The notes beneath the pieces were generated by a model. That model ran no database searches. It saw nothing but the letters and a program-made list of their open reading frames with translations, and was not told where the DNA came from. This document shows, piece after piece, positions 25,271 through 34,056 of a stretch of 64,000 nucleotides of DNA. The position numbers were made by a program, and so were the translations under genes. This stretch comes from Clostridium aminobutyricum (lineage in GTDB: Bacteria; Bacillota; Clostridia; Peptostreptococcales; Anaerovoracaceae): positions 1-64,000 of the forward strand of contig NZ_JAFJZZ010000003.1 of assembly GCF_017255415.1 (NCBI RefSeq). Reading direction: 5' to 3'. The stretch's first letter is position 1; the number at the start of each line of letters is the position of its first letter.

Positions 25271-25831
25271 ATGCTTGAAAAAATGGTTATTGAACATTGT
25301 GCACCAACCTTAGCCGGTCTTAAAACAGGGGACCTATTTAATTACAATTTTGAAGATTATCAGAACGCACAGGAGTCCATCCGCCAGCTAAGCGGATTAT
25401 TAAATAAAAGAGGAATCTATTTAGAAGTACTTTTCGAAAGAGAAAAAAGCCTGTTGATTTATGTTTACAGGGAAAACAAGTTATCCTCTGATTTATCATG
25501 TCCAATGATTAGGGAGTTTTTAGAAAATCAAGGCTATAACTCAACTGATATAAAAACTGCTTTAGCGCTTTTAAAAAGACGTATAGCAAGCAACATAACA
25601 AAAACAGGATTCCCGCATGAAATTGGAGTTTTCCTAAGCTATCCGCTTCAGGATGTAAAAGGATTTATTGAAAATGCAGGGAGTAATTGTAAACATTGTG
25701 GGTATTGGAAGGTATATCAGGATGAAGATAAAGCGATCAATCTATTTCGCAAATTTGACAAATGCAAGCAAGTGTATCATCACCTTTGCGGGCAGGGTTC
25801 CGATATTGTGAAACTGACAGTGGCTTCTTAG
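25271..25831 (+). CDS. DUF3793 family protein
   Basis: This 186-residue cytosolic protein has CAPTLAGLKTGDLFNY at its start and a C-terminal part with FPHEIGVFLSYPLQDVKGFI and CKHCGYWKVYQD, recalled as hallmarks of DUF3793. The function is unknown. Genes of this family often neighbour flavodoxin, as here. Two perfect operator palindromes precede it. ATG 25271 with AGGAG seven bases upstream is preferred over a TTG at 25220 that abuts the second operator. Confidence 0.8.
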   Translation: MLEKMVIEHCAPTLAGLKTGDLFNYNFEDYQNAQESIRQLSGLLNKRGIYLEVLFEREKSLLIYVYRENKLSSDLSCPMIREFLENQGYNSTDIKTALALLKRRIASNITKTGFPHEIGVFLSYPLQDVKGFIENAGSNCKHCGYWKVYQDEDKAINLFRKFDKCKQVYHHLCGQGSDIVKLTVAS

Positions 25832-25882
25832 TATTGGAGCAAAATAAGATTATTTTTAAGACAAGAAAGGTAGGATATTAAG

Positions 25883-26311
25883 ATGAAGAAAATGGCGGTA
25901 GTTTATTGGAGCGGAACAGGAAACACGGAAGAGATGGCCAATGCCGTTGTGCAGGGAGCTAAAGATGGCGGATGTGAAGTTCAGCTCTTTAAAGCGGCGG
26001 ATTTCAATAAAGAACTGGCAGAGGAATTTGACCTGATCGCTTTCGGCTGCCCTTCTATGGGTGCAGAAGTGCTGGAAGAGGAAGAGTTTGAACCGATGTA
26101 TTTGTCATGCAAGGAAAAATTATCAGGAAAGCCTGTAGCCTTGTTCGGCTCTTACGGTTGGGGAGACGGAGAATGGATGAGGCTTTGGGAAGAGGATGTT
26201 TTATCAGCCGGTGCAGAATTGCCTTGCGGATATTTAATCATTAATGAAAGACCCGATGCAGCAGGAATTGAATCCTGTAAAGAACTCGGAGCGGGTTTAG
26301 CACGAGCATAA
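25883..26311 (+). CDS. Flavodoxin
   Basis: This 142-residue FMN-binding electron carrier has the phosphate loop WSGTGNTEEMANAV (about 10-23) and the FMN-flanking FGCPSMGAEVLEEEEFEP and GSYGWGDGEWM segments. The length is that of a short-chain flavodoxin. Flavodoxins commonly replace ferredoxin under iron shortage, which fits the operators upstream of the preceding gene, 51 bp away. A terminator follows. Confidence 0.93.
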   Translation: MKKMAVVYWSGTGNTEEMANAVVQGAKDGGCEVQLFKAADFNKELAEEFDLIAFGCPSMGAEVLEEEEFEPMYLSCKEKLSGKPVALFGSYGWGDGEWMRLWEEDVLSAGAELPCGYLIINERPDAAGIESCKELGAGLARA

Positions 26312-26354
26312 TTTAAACAGCTCATTTATTTCACATACACATAAGCTAGAAATT

Positions 26355-26381
26355 GCTCACTTCGAAAGAAGTGAGTTTTTT
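26355..26381 (+). terminator. Terminator after flavodoxin
   Basis: The stem GCTCACTTC / GAAGTGAG with a GAAA loop is followed by a run of T. Confidence 0.9.
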
Positions 26382-26474
26382 CTGTCTTTCTTCAAAATTG
26401 CAAAGAAAACCAAAGTGGTTGATTTAGAACAAGAGCATTTCTCTACAGAGTATAATCCGCACTAGAAGAATAAG

Positions 26475-26735
26475 AAGGGGCTGCCTCAAAAATAGTTTTG
26501 AATCATTCTAGATAGCCAGTAGCGACGGATCATTTTGAAGCATGACCATTTTTTTCAAATTTAGTGCGCAAATCTTTCAGCGAGCACGAAGTGCGAAGAA
26601 AAGTACTGTTTGAGCGTACAGCGAGTTTACTTTTCTATCTGAAAGTTGTGAGATAAATTTCTGAAAAAATTCATTCTGAAAACGTATCCGTAGATACGGG
26701 CTATCTAGAATTCAGACTTTTGAGACAGCCCCTTT
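26475..26735. repeat. 261-bp long inverted-repeat element
   Basis: The ends are complementary (26475-26491 and 26718-26735; AAGGGGCTGCCTC against GAGACAGCCCCTT), and internal arms TTCTAGATAGCC (26506-26517) and GGCTATCTAGAA (26699-26710) also pair. The centre carries no gene. It lies between convergent flavodoxin and NifX-like genes. It may be a MITE-like element or a dispersed palindromic repeat that also stops transcription. No flanking target duplication is obvious. Confidence 0.82.
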
Positions 26736-26740
26736 TAGTA

Positions 26741-27130
26741 TTAATGACATTTTCCTCCGCACTTGTGGACACCACAGGCATGATCCTCTCCATGATCGTG
26801 ATGATCACAGGTAGCTTCTGTGCTGTATTGAAGGGTGCCGTTTAAATAGGATTGAATCGTTGTATCGGCTTCTCCGGAAACGCCGGAAAATAAATTCATT
26901 CCGGCTGCAGAAATCGCAGTCTTTGCGCCTTCTCCAATCCCTCCGCAAATCAGAACGTTTACCCCTTTTCTTTGCAGGAATCCGGCTAGTGCTCCGTGGC
27001 CGCCGCCTTCCACTTCCATTATTTCGGAAGAAGTGACCTGACCTTTATCAATTTCATAGATTTTAAATTGCTTGGAATGTCCGAAATGCTGAAATACCGT
27101 TCCATTTTCATAGGGCACTGCTACTCTCAT
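26741..27130 (-). CDS. NifX/NifB-type FeMo-cofactor-family protein
   Basis: This 129-residue protein belongs to the dinitrogenase iron-molybdenum cofactor biosynthesis fold, widespread outside nitrogen fixation. MRVAVPYENGTVFQHFGHS and VNVLICGGIGEGAKTAI are diagnostic. The tail is Cys/His-rich (CDHHDHGEDHACGVHKCGG), suggesting metal or cluster binding. It follows the Mrp ATPase gene by two bases, a common pairing, and may handle Fe-S clusters. Confidence 0.87.
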   Translation of the reverse strand: MRVAVPYENGTVFQHFGHSKQFKIYEIDKGQVTSSEIMEVEGGGHGALAGFLQRKGVNVLICGGIGEGAKTAISAAGMNLFSGVSGEADTTIQSYLNGTLQYSTEATCDHHDHGEDHACGVHKCGGKCH

Positions 27131-27132
27131 TC

Positions 27133-28008
27133 TTATACCTCCTGATTTTGTGAATCCGTGTTTGAATCACCGGAATTCACTTTCTGCTCAATAACGTGTA
27201 CGAGTCCGTCGATCCAATCTCCATCGAATAACTCAATCATGCCTTTATCGCTTGCTGCGGCCAGTTTAGGATTGATCGGCAGCTTGGAGACACTTTCAAT
27301 ACTATGCTCGGCAGCAATGTCATCAATGTGGCTGACACCGAACACCGGGTATTCCTTACCGCAATCAGGGCATTGAAAGTAAGACATATTTTCAACAATC
27401 CCCAGAATAGGAATGTTCATCAATTTTGCCATTTTAACCGCTTTAGCCACAATCATCGAAACTAACTCCTGCGGGGAAGTCACGATGACGATTCCATCCA
27501 ATGGAAGGGATTGGAATACAGTCAACGGAACATCTCCGGTGCCGGGCGGCATATCGACAAACATATAATCGATATCTCCCCAGATGACGTCTGTCCAAAA
27601 CTGCTTTACGGTTCCGGCGATAACCGGCCCTCGCCAAACAACGGGATCGGTGTCATCTTCCAAAAGAAGATTAACGGACATCGTGCGAATACCTGTCGCT
27701 GTTTCTACTGGGAAAATCCCCTGTTCACTTCCGACTGCCTTCTTGTTTAAGCCAAACGCCTTCGGGATAGAAGGGCCTGTGATGTCCGCATCCAAAATGG
27801 CTGTGCTGTAGCCTTTACGGTTCATGGAAACGGCAAGAAGAGAGGTTACTAAGGATTTCCCTACGCCTCCTTTACCGCTGACCACGCCGATTACTTTTTT
27901 TACATGACTTAGTTCATTTGTTTTTTCGATAAGACTTTGCGGCTCTGTTCTGCCGGAACAAGCGGAAGAACCACAACTCCCACATTCGTGTGTACAGTTT
28001 TCACTCAT
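27133..28008 (-). CDS. Mrp/NBP35-type Fe-S carrier P-loop ATPase
   Basis: This 291-residue cytosolic ATPase is of the Mrp/ApbC family, which assembles and hands over [4Fe-4S] clusters. The N terminus has a Cys cluster (CTHECGSCGSSACSG), then the deviant Walker A GVVSGKGGVGKS, FVDMPPGTGDVPLTV and the bridging CPDC motif (YFQCPDCGKEY). It is the middle gene of a probable DUF134-mrp-nifX operon on the minus strand. Confidence 0.92.
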   Translation of the reverse strand: MSENCTHECGSCGSSACSGRTEPQSLIEKTNELSHVKKVIGVVSGKGGVGKSLVTSLLAVSMNRKGYSTAILDADITGPSIPKAFGLNKKAVGSEQGIFPVETATGIRTMSVNLLLEDDTDPVVWRGPVIAGTVKQFWTDVIWGDIDYMFVDMPPGTGDVPLTVFQSLPLDGIVIVTSPQELVSMIVAKAVKMAKLMNIPILGIVENMSYFQCPDCGKEYPVFGVSHIDDIAAEHSIESVSKLPINPKLAAASDKGMIELFDGDWIDGLVHVIEQKVNSGDSNTDSQNQEV

Positions 28009-28101
28009 GTTGATTTCTCCTTCATTGTATTTGTATCAGTAAGTTTTTACTTCTATTATAATAATGACCTGAAGCAACTATATGTTAACTATGTTAGTTT
28101 T

Positions 28102-28446
28102 TCACCTTTTCTTCGGACAATTCTTATTGCAGCCACAAATTTTATCAATATTTTGGCACAGCATGAAATCACCGCCGCATATCGTGAGAAGCTTGCCGTT
28201 CACCAGTGCATCCGCAAGCTTTCTTCGGGCTTCATTATAGATACCTTGCACGGTGGTACGGGCGATTCCCATCTGGATGGCACATTCTTCTTGCGTGCAG
28301 CCTTCCAGATCCATCAATCGGATGGATTCGTATTCATCAACAGACATCGTAATAATTTGATCAACTTGGATGGAATCACCAATCGGACCAAACTGGTCGT
28401 TGATCGGCATACAGCAGACTTTCCTGCATTTACGCGGCCTTGGCAT
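28102..28446 (-). CDS. DUF134 family putative DNA-binding protein
   Basis: This 114-residue protein begins MPRPRKCRKVC, diagnostic of DUF134, and contains a helix-turn-helix similar to sigma-70 region 4 (DEYESIRLMDLEGCTQEECAIQMGIARTTVQ). Cysteines in RKCRKVCCM and CGCNKNC may bind metal. It lies 93 bp upstream of mrp and may regulate these Fe-S genes. ATG 28446 is chosen with GAGGTG upstream over the in-frame ATG 28467. Confidence 0.83.
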   Translation of the reverse strand: MPRPRKCRKVCCMPINDQFGPIGDSIQVDQIITMSVDEYESIRLMDLEGCTQEECAIQMGIARTTVQGIYNEARRKLADALVNGKLLTICGGDFMLCQNIDKICGCNKNCPKKR

Positions 28447-28679
28447 AAAACACCTCATTTCTGACATATGTCATTTATATAGTATATTACGTTATTCAAG
28501 AAAAAAGTCAATAGATTTACCAAGTTTATATAATTTAGTGAATCATTACGTATATTTCACCATAAATTTATATACTATTAACACATTTGTCATTTACTTT
28601 ATGATAAAATGAGAAAGTATAAGAAAAAGAAGAAAGAAGTTACCGTGGGAAGAAGACACGGAGAAAAGAAGGTGATAAA

Positions 28680-29363
28680 ATGGAAAAAAAACGAATATCG
28701 TATGAGGATATTAAAAACAGTGTTGAAATTTCTACGTATATTAAAAGAGGAAATGACCTACTGGGAGCAATCGGCTTCACTGAACATGGGTTTGCCCATG
28801 CGGGTAAGGTAGCACAAAGAGCAGCAGACATATTAACGGTTCTGGGTTATGATGAAAGAACTATTGAACTTGCTAAAATAGCAGGTCACATGCATGATAT
28901 AGGAAATTGTATCAATCGAAACGATCACGCTCAAAGCGGCGCCATCATGGCTTTTCGTATTCTTGACCGAATGCAGGTTGACGCGGAAGAGATCGCTACG
29001 ATTATTGGGGCAATCGGCAATCACGATGAGGGAACAGGCGTTGCATTCAGCCCGATTTCGGCCGCTCTGATATTGGCAGATAAATCGGATGTAAGAAGAA
29101 GCCGAGTTCGTTATAAGAATAGGAATGAAGAGAAATTATCAGAAGACATACATGACCGAGTAAACTATGCCGTACATCATTCCAGACTTACCGTAAATCC
29201 GGAGTCGAAGTGCATTTTACTGGAACTGGAGATTGATACGGCCATCAGTGTGGTAATGGAATACTTTGAAATATTCCTGAGCCGTATGGTGATGTGCCGA
29301 AATGCGGCAAAGTTCTTAGGACTGAGCTTTGAATTAAATATCAACAACATAAGGCTGTTGTAA
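28680..29363 (+). CDS. HD-domain phosphohydrolase
   Basis: This 227-residue cytosolic protein has metal-binding motifs of the HD superfamily: H in EHGFAHAGKV, the HD pair in AGHMHDIGN, a further H in IGNHDEGTG and D in LADKSDVRR. The middle resembles nucleotide phosphohydrolases; the substrate is not known. AAGGTG lies seven bases before the ATG. It is a single gene closed by a strong terminator. Confidence 0.82.
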   Translation: MEKKRISYEDIKNSVEISTYIKRGNDLLGAIGFTEHGFAHAGKVAQRAADILTVLGYDERTIELAKIAGHMHDIGNCINRNDHAQSGAIMAFRILDRMQVDAEEIATIIGAIGNHDEGTGVAFSPISAALILADKSDVRRSRVRYKNRNEEKLSEDIHDRVNYAVHHSRLTVNPESKCILLELEIDTAISVVMEYFEIFLSRMVMCRNAAKFLGLSFELNINNIRLL

Positions 29364-29395
29364 CAGCATAGAAAATAATGGGTTCAAATGAGAGA

Positions 29396-29427
29396 GAAAA
29401 CAGGTATAGCTATATACCTGTTTTCTT
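29396..29427 (+). terminator. Terminator after HD-domain gene
   Basis: A perfect 13-bp stem GAAAACAGGTATA / TATACCTGTTTTC with loop GCTA, ending in T-rich sequence. The remainder up to 29606 shows nothing I can assign. Confidence 0.88.
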
Positions 29428-29606
29428 ATGTGCCCAGTAAGCGGAAAGGGCTGGACTTAACTTGTATTTAACCTGCAGCAAAACGTACATTTTACAGAAA
29501 CATGGTATGTTACAGATAAGTGAAGCCAACATTTGGAAGCAATACGGTCAGAATGATTTAAAAGTAAAATAGATACGGTATCTAAGACGTCCTGTAAGAG
29601 GAAGGA

Positions 29607-31367
29607 ATGCTAATCGTGATGGTTGATGAGAAAATAAAAGAACAAGTCCATAAGATAATAAATCAAAAAAAAATAAAATCGGTGTATCAACCCATTATAT
29701 CGCTGGAAGACGGAAATATTTTTGGGTATGAAGCGCTCAGCCGAATAGACAGTGATGATTGTAAGCTGACAATAGAGGAGCTTTTTAAAGTCGCGGAAAA
29801 GGTGAACAAGCTATGGGAATTGGAAGACCTTTGCCGGAAGGAATCCTTAAAAAATGCATCGGATAAACCTTTCGGAAAGAAATTATTTATCAATGTAGAC
29901 CCTAATATTATTTATGATGAAGACTTTAAAGCCGGTGTAACGCATAAACATCTGGAGAAATACGGATTGAGCCCGGAAGACATCATTTTCGAAATAACGG
30001 AAAGAAGTGCTATTGAAGATGTAAAAACCTTTAAAAAATCGGTTAACCATTATAAAAATCAAGATTATCAAATTGCAATAGACGACGTGGGATCAGGCTA
30101 TTCCGGATTGAATCGGATTTGTGCTTTTTCACCTGACTTTTTAAAAATTGATATGGCTCTCGTAAGAAATATTGATAAAGATTCCATGAAGCAATCCCTA
30201 GTAGAGAGCTTTGTGCATTTTTGTGAAAGTTCAGGAATTCAGCTGATCGGAGAAGGAATCGAGACAGAGGAAGAATTAAAAACCCTTATAAAGCTAAAGG
30301 TACAATTTGGACAGGGCTATTATATACAGCATCCTGCGAAGAAGTTGAGTGACATAGATGCTGAATTGAAAAGAAATATAAAGGATACCTATGCCAAATA
30401 CAACAAATATGCGTATAAGCCTTCCTTTTTCGGAAATATCGGAACGATATGTAAGGCAAAAGAAGTCGTATTTCCGAAAGCGTTAGGAGCTTCTATCTAT
30501 GAAGCGTTTAAATACACTCCTGAAATCACGGAGCTTTGCGTTGTAGACGAGGAAGAAAATGTGTTGGGGATCCTAACAAGAAGTGCTATGTTGGAGAGTT
30601 TTGGCGGGAAATTCGGTTATGATTTGCATGCCAGAAAAACGGTAAGCTCGTTAATGAACCGAGAATTTCTGATGCTGGACTACGCAACACCTATCGAAGT
30701 AGTGTCCAAGATGGCCCTTGCCAGACCGATAGATACCTTATATAATGCGGTGGTGGTTACACAAAACGGAAAATATTTAGGGGTCGTAACGGTGAAGGAC
30801 CTACTGGAAACAGCCATAACCATCCAAGTGACCCGGGCAGTAGATGCCAATCCGTTAACGGGATTGCCGGGAAATGCGGTGATTGAACGAACCGTTTCCG
30901 AATGCATACAATCCGAAAAACCGTTTGCCGCTATTTATTTGGACTTAGATAATTTTAAAGCGTACAATGATGCATACGGTTTCAACAATGGCGATTTAAT
31001 GATAAAAACAGTTGCCAATTGCATCAGCAACTGCTGTGATAAGGACGAATTTGAAGGGCATATCGGCGGAGATGATTTTGTAATTATTACAGATTATTGG
31101 GAAGTAGAAGGACTTTGCCATGAAATCATCACACAATTTGCGAATTCCATCGAAAGTTTGTATAGTTTACAGGATTGGAAGAATAAATATATTATTTCGA
31201 AAAACAGAAACGGTTTTGAAGAGAAATTCCCCATAGCGACTTTATCCATTGCTGTAGTGACCAATAAGGAGAATCCTATCGGCAGTATTGATGAATTCTC
31301 CAGAAATATAGCTTCTGTAAAAAAGAAATGTAAACAGGTGGAAGGAAATTGTATTATAATAGCATAA
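29607..31367 (+). CDS. EAL-CBS-GGDEF cyclic-di-GMP protein
   Basis: This 586-residue cytosolic protein begins with an EAL phosphodiesterase domain (about 10-255) that keeps EAL at residue 42, NVDP, EITERS, AIDDVGSGYSG, FLKIDMALV and GEGIETEEEL, so it looks active. Two CBS motifs follow (about 270-400), probably binding an adenine nucleotide. A GGDEF domain ends the protein (about 405-580) with GGDDF at 487-491, also near consensus. The opposite activities suggest ligand-controlled switching. The start is uncertain: ATG 29607 has AAGAGG five bases upstream, while GTG 29616 and ATG 29619 are alternatives. Confidence 0.88.
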   Translation: MLIVMVDEKIKEQVHKIINQKKIKSVYQPIISLEDGNIFGYEALSRIDSDDCKLTIEELFKVAEKVNKLWELEDLCRKESLKNASDKPFGKKLFINVDPNIIYDEDFKAGVTHKHLEKYGLSPEDIIFEITERSAIEDVKTFKKSVNHYKNQDYQIAIDDVGSGYSGLNRICAFSPDFLKIDMALVRNIDKDSMKQSLVESFVHFCESSGIQLIGEGIETEEELKTLIKLKVQFGQGYYIQHPAKKLSDIDAELKRNIKDTYAKYNKYAYKPSFFGNIGTICKAKEVVFPKALGASIYEAFKYTPEITELCVVDEEENVLGILTRSAMLESFGGKFGYDLHARKTVSSLMNREFLMLDYATPIEVVSKMALARPIDTLYNAVVVTQNGKYLGVVTVKDLLETAITIQVTRAVDANPLTGLPGNAVIERTVSECIQSEKPFAAIYLDLDNFKAYNDAYGFNNGDLMIKTVANCISNCCDKDEFEGHIGGDDFVIITDYWEVEGLCHEIITQFANSIESLYSLQDWKNKYIISKNRNGFEEKFPIATLSIAVVTNKENPIGSIDEFSRNIASVKKKCKQVEGNCIIIA

Positions 31368-31407
31368 AAAGAATGTCTCACCTGTTTAATGGGACAAAGG
31401 AGTTTAC

Positions 31408-32607
31408 ATGAGTTTACAGGATACGCCAAGAGCAACAAGATTGCATATCGGAATCTTTGGTAAGAGAAACAGCGGGAAGTCAACCTTGTTAAATGCCCTT
31501 ACCAATCAACCGATTGCAGTCGTATCGGATATTGCGGGAACCACGACCGACCCGATTTATAAATCCATGGAAATCAGCGGCATCGGGCCGGTTGTTTTTA
31601 TTGATACAGCGGGATTTGATGATGAAGGTGAATTGGGGGAACTCAGAGTGGAGAAGACCGAACTGGCTTCTCGTAAAACGGATATAGCTTTGATGATCTT
31701 TACCGAAGTGCCGGATATTGAAGAGGCTTGGATACGAAAATTAAAAGGAACAGCCACGCCGGTCATCCCGATTATTAATAAAGTAGATTTATTGAAAGAA
31801 GATGTCATACAGAAACTTTCAACGGAAATAGAAGAATTGACCGGAGAAAAACCGATCCTTGTGAGTGCAGAGCAGGGAATAGGCATTGAGAAAATTCGTG
31901 AAGCCTTGATTCACAAGCTTCCCGAGGACTACAAAGCCATCAGCCTAGTGGGAGATTTAGTCCGTCAAGGGGATGTGGTTTTGCTTGTCATGCCTCAGGA
32001 TATTCAAGCCCCAAAAGGCCGTTTAATATTACCTCAGGTGCAAACGTTAAGAGAACTGCTGGATAAGAAATGTCTGGTGATGAGCTGTACAACCGATCAA
32101 TATGAGGCTACCTTACAAGTATTAAACAAGCCGCCTACATTAATCATAACCGATTCTCAAGTCTTTAAAACAGTCTATGATTTAAAGCCGGAAAGCAGCA
32201 TGCTGACTTCCTTTTCGGTATTGATGGCCGCCAGCAAAGGAGATATTGAGGCCTTTATCCAAGGTGTAAAAGCGATTGCTGATTTAACGGAGAATTCCAA
32301 AGTCTTGATTGCAGAGGCTTGCACGCATAAGCCTTTAAAAGAGGATATCGGCAGAGAGAAGATACCGCATATGCTCCGAAAGAAAATCGGCGACGGCTTG
32401 CAAATTGATATCGTGAACGGTATTGACTTTCCGAATAAGCTGACGGATTACGATTTGATTATTCATTGCGGAGCGTGCATGTTTAACCGAAAGTATGTCC
32501 TGTCCAGAATCGAGCAAGCTCAAACTCAGCATGTGCCGATCACAAATTACGGAGTTGTCATCGCCTATATTTCGGGGATTTTAGACAAAATCAGCTACTG
32601 CAAATAG
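31408..32607 (+). CDS. hydF: [FeFe]-hydrogenase maturation GTPase HydF
   Basis: HydF is the scaffold on which the 2Fe subcluster of [FeFe]-hydrogenase is assembled before transfer to HydA. The 399-residue protein has a GTPase domain with G1 GKRNSGKST, G2 IAGTTTDP and G3 DTAGFDDEG. A middle dimerisation domain follows, then the C-terminal [4Fe-4S] ligands Cys305-x-His307 and Cys354-x-x-Cys357 (EACTHKP and HCGACMF). AAGGAG lies close before the ATG. hydE, hydG and hydA are not in the window. It implies hydrogen metabolism. Confidence 0.95.
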   Translation: MSLQDTPRATRLHIGIFGKRNSGKSTLLNALTNQPIAVVSDIAGTTTDPIYKSMEISGIGPVVFIDTAGFDDEGELGELRVEKTELASRKTDIALMIFTEVPDIEEAWIRKLKGTATPVIPIINKVDLLKEDVIQKLSTEIEELTGEKPILVSAEQGIGIEKIREALIHKLPEDYKAISLVGDLVRQGDVVLLVMPQDIQAPKGRLILPQVQTLRELLDKKCLVMSCTTDQYEATLQVLNKPPTLIITDSQVFKTVYDLKPESSMLTSFSVLMAASKGDIEAFIQGVKAIADLTENSKVLIAEACTHKPLKEDIGREKIPHMLRKKIGDGLQIDIVNGIDFPNKLTDYDLIIHCGACMFNRKYVLSRIEQAQTQHVPITNYGVVIAYISGILDKISYCK

Positions 32608-32793
32608 ACGATGTGAAACCATTAATAAATTCTCTTTATTTGTTAATGAATTGTTAATATTTACGATATATAATGTTAAAATCTGCAGATTACAATAAGA
32701 ACATCAAGAGCGTGCAGGGGATACAAAAAGTAGGTCAGAAATGACGGCGCATTGATGAAACGATATATAAAAAAGAAGAAAGGTATTGGGATT

Positions 32794-33927
32794 ATGAAGA
32801 AACAATTTATGGTAAAACACCGAAAACATTTTATTACGATGACCTGCCTGGTAGCAGGCATGCTGGTTCTGACTACCGCAGTGTACGCAAACTATGATAA
32901 TGCGGGAGGCTACACCAATTATAAAAATGCAGTAAAAAATCTTGCATTTGATGCCGATAACTACACGGCTGATGCGAATATGACCTTCATTATGGATGGG
33001 GAAGAAATGACGACCTCCGAATTCCTTTATAAGTGCAATAACGGAGATACAAGCCAGTATAATTTAACCAATGACAACTTCAGCGGTGAAGCTTCGAAAT
33101 CAGAATATTATTCTTATGTAAACGGGGATAAGAGATACGTTTATTATCCGGAAACCAATATGTACTATGAAAGCAAGATTGACGGAGAAAAGAACAAGAC
33201 TATCATTCCGCTGGATGATGCAACTTCCAAAAAAGCCGTACGGTTTGCAGAATTGATGGCAGATGCTTTTGTAGGGGATCTAAAGAATAACGTAGTACTG
33301 GTATCAGAAGAGGATGGTGTAAGAAAGTATTCCATTCATGTTGAAAAAAGCCAGATTCCTGAAATCGTAAATGCAGGTCTATCTCTTATGTTCACTGCCA
33401 ATAACAATTCACCAAATTCTAGCTCCTATGTGACCTATAAGAATTATGAAAAGACATTCAATGCCTTTTATAAAGAAAAAACAGGAAATGATTACAAATC
33501 ACTTGATTATTCAAATCTTTCAGAATCAGAACAGGAAGCTTTAAATGACATCTATAACGCTTTTGATAAAAAGTATTCTGGCATATTGGAAGCTAAAGGG
33601 CATAAGGGAATTGTACTGGTTTTAGCAAATGGGGACTATAAATATTACACCAATTATTCAGACTATATGAATTCTGAATATGCGCCAAACGAAGCAAAAA
33701 CAATGGCCATGTTCGGAGATGATCCTTATGTGGATGATGTAACGATGAATGTAACCTTAGATGAGAAAGGAAGATTAGCAGAAAACTATCTGGAAGCTTC
33801 CTTAATGGGTAAAGATAAAAATGGTGAGAAACATGTGGCAACCATGAAAGTAAATTCAAAGATTTATGATTATGACAAGACTAGTGTTGACCTGTTTAAT
33901 CCGGAAGGAAAAACGAAGCAGAATTAA
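32794..33927 (+). CDS. Secreted protein of unknown function
   Basis: This 377-residue protein has a signal peptide (MKKQFMVKHRKHFITMTCLV, ending near TTAVYA) and an Asn/Tyr/Asp-rich extracellular part. No family is recognised. The fold looks like an outer-membrane-lipoprotein-carrier-like beta structure (NYTADANMTFIMDGEEMT, DKRYVYYPETNMYYESK), but this is only an impression. It precedes an ABC transporter and two-component system by 129 bp with a hairpin between. ATG 32794 is preferred to 32752 because the signal peptide then starts normally. Confidence 0.72.
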   Translation: MKKQFMVKHRKHFITMTCLVAGMLVLTTAVYANYDNAGGYTNYKNAVKNLAFDADNYTADANMTFIMDGEEMTTSEFLYKCNNGDTSQYNLTNDNFSGEASKSEYYSYVNGDKRYVYYPETNMYYESKIDGEKNKTIIPLDDATSKKAVRFAELMADAFVGDLKNNVVLVSEEDGVRKYSIHVEKSQIPEIVNAGLSLMFTANNNSPNSSSYVTYKNYEKTFNAFYKEKTGNDYKSLDYSNLSESEQEALNDIYNAFDKKYSGILEAKGHKGIVLVLANGDYKYYTNYSDYMNSEYAPNEAKTMAMFGDDPYVDDVTMNVTLDEKGRLAENYLEASLMGKDKNGEKHVATMKVNSKIYDYDKTSVDLFNPEGKTKQN

Positions 33928-33935
33928 TAGAACAA

Positions 33936-33981
33936 GAAGAGCAGGTGATTCAGTCAAGTATGTATCGAAAACCTGCTCTTC
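33936..33981 (+). terminator. Hairpin after secreted protein gene
   Basis: The 11-bp arms GAAGAGCAGGT / ACCTGCTCTTC have a 24-nt loop; there is no strong T run, so termination may be partial. Confidence 0.55.
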
Positions 33982-34000
33982 ATTTAGATAACTAAGAATC

Positions 34001-34031
34001 GGCATTTCAATCCATACTAGGTTGAAGTGCC
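34001..34031 (+). promoter_or_regulatory. Hairpin in leader of ABC transporter operon
   Basis: GGCATTTCAA (34001-34010) pairs with TTGAAGTGCC (34022-34031) with one G-U; it ends eight bases before the ribosome binding site and could modulate read-through or translation. Confidence 0.45.
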
Positions 34032-34056
34032 GTACTATAAAAGGGGATTTATATAT

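Noticed and set aside
27937-28464. 175-residue open frame on the plus strand
   Set aside because: It is antisense to the mrp and DUF134 genes, which have clear family motifs; no binding site precedes it.
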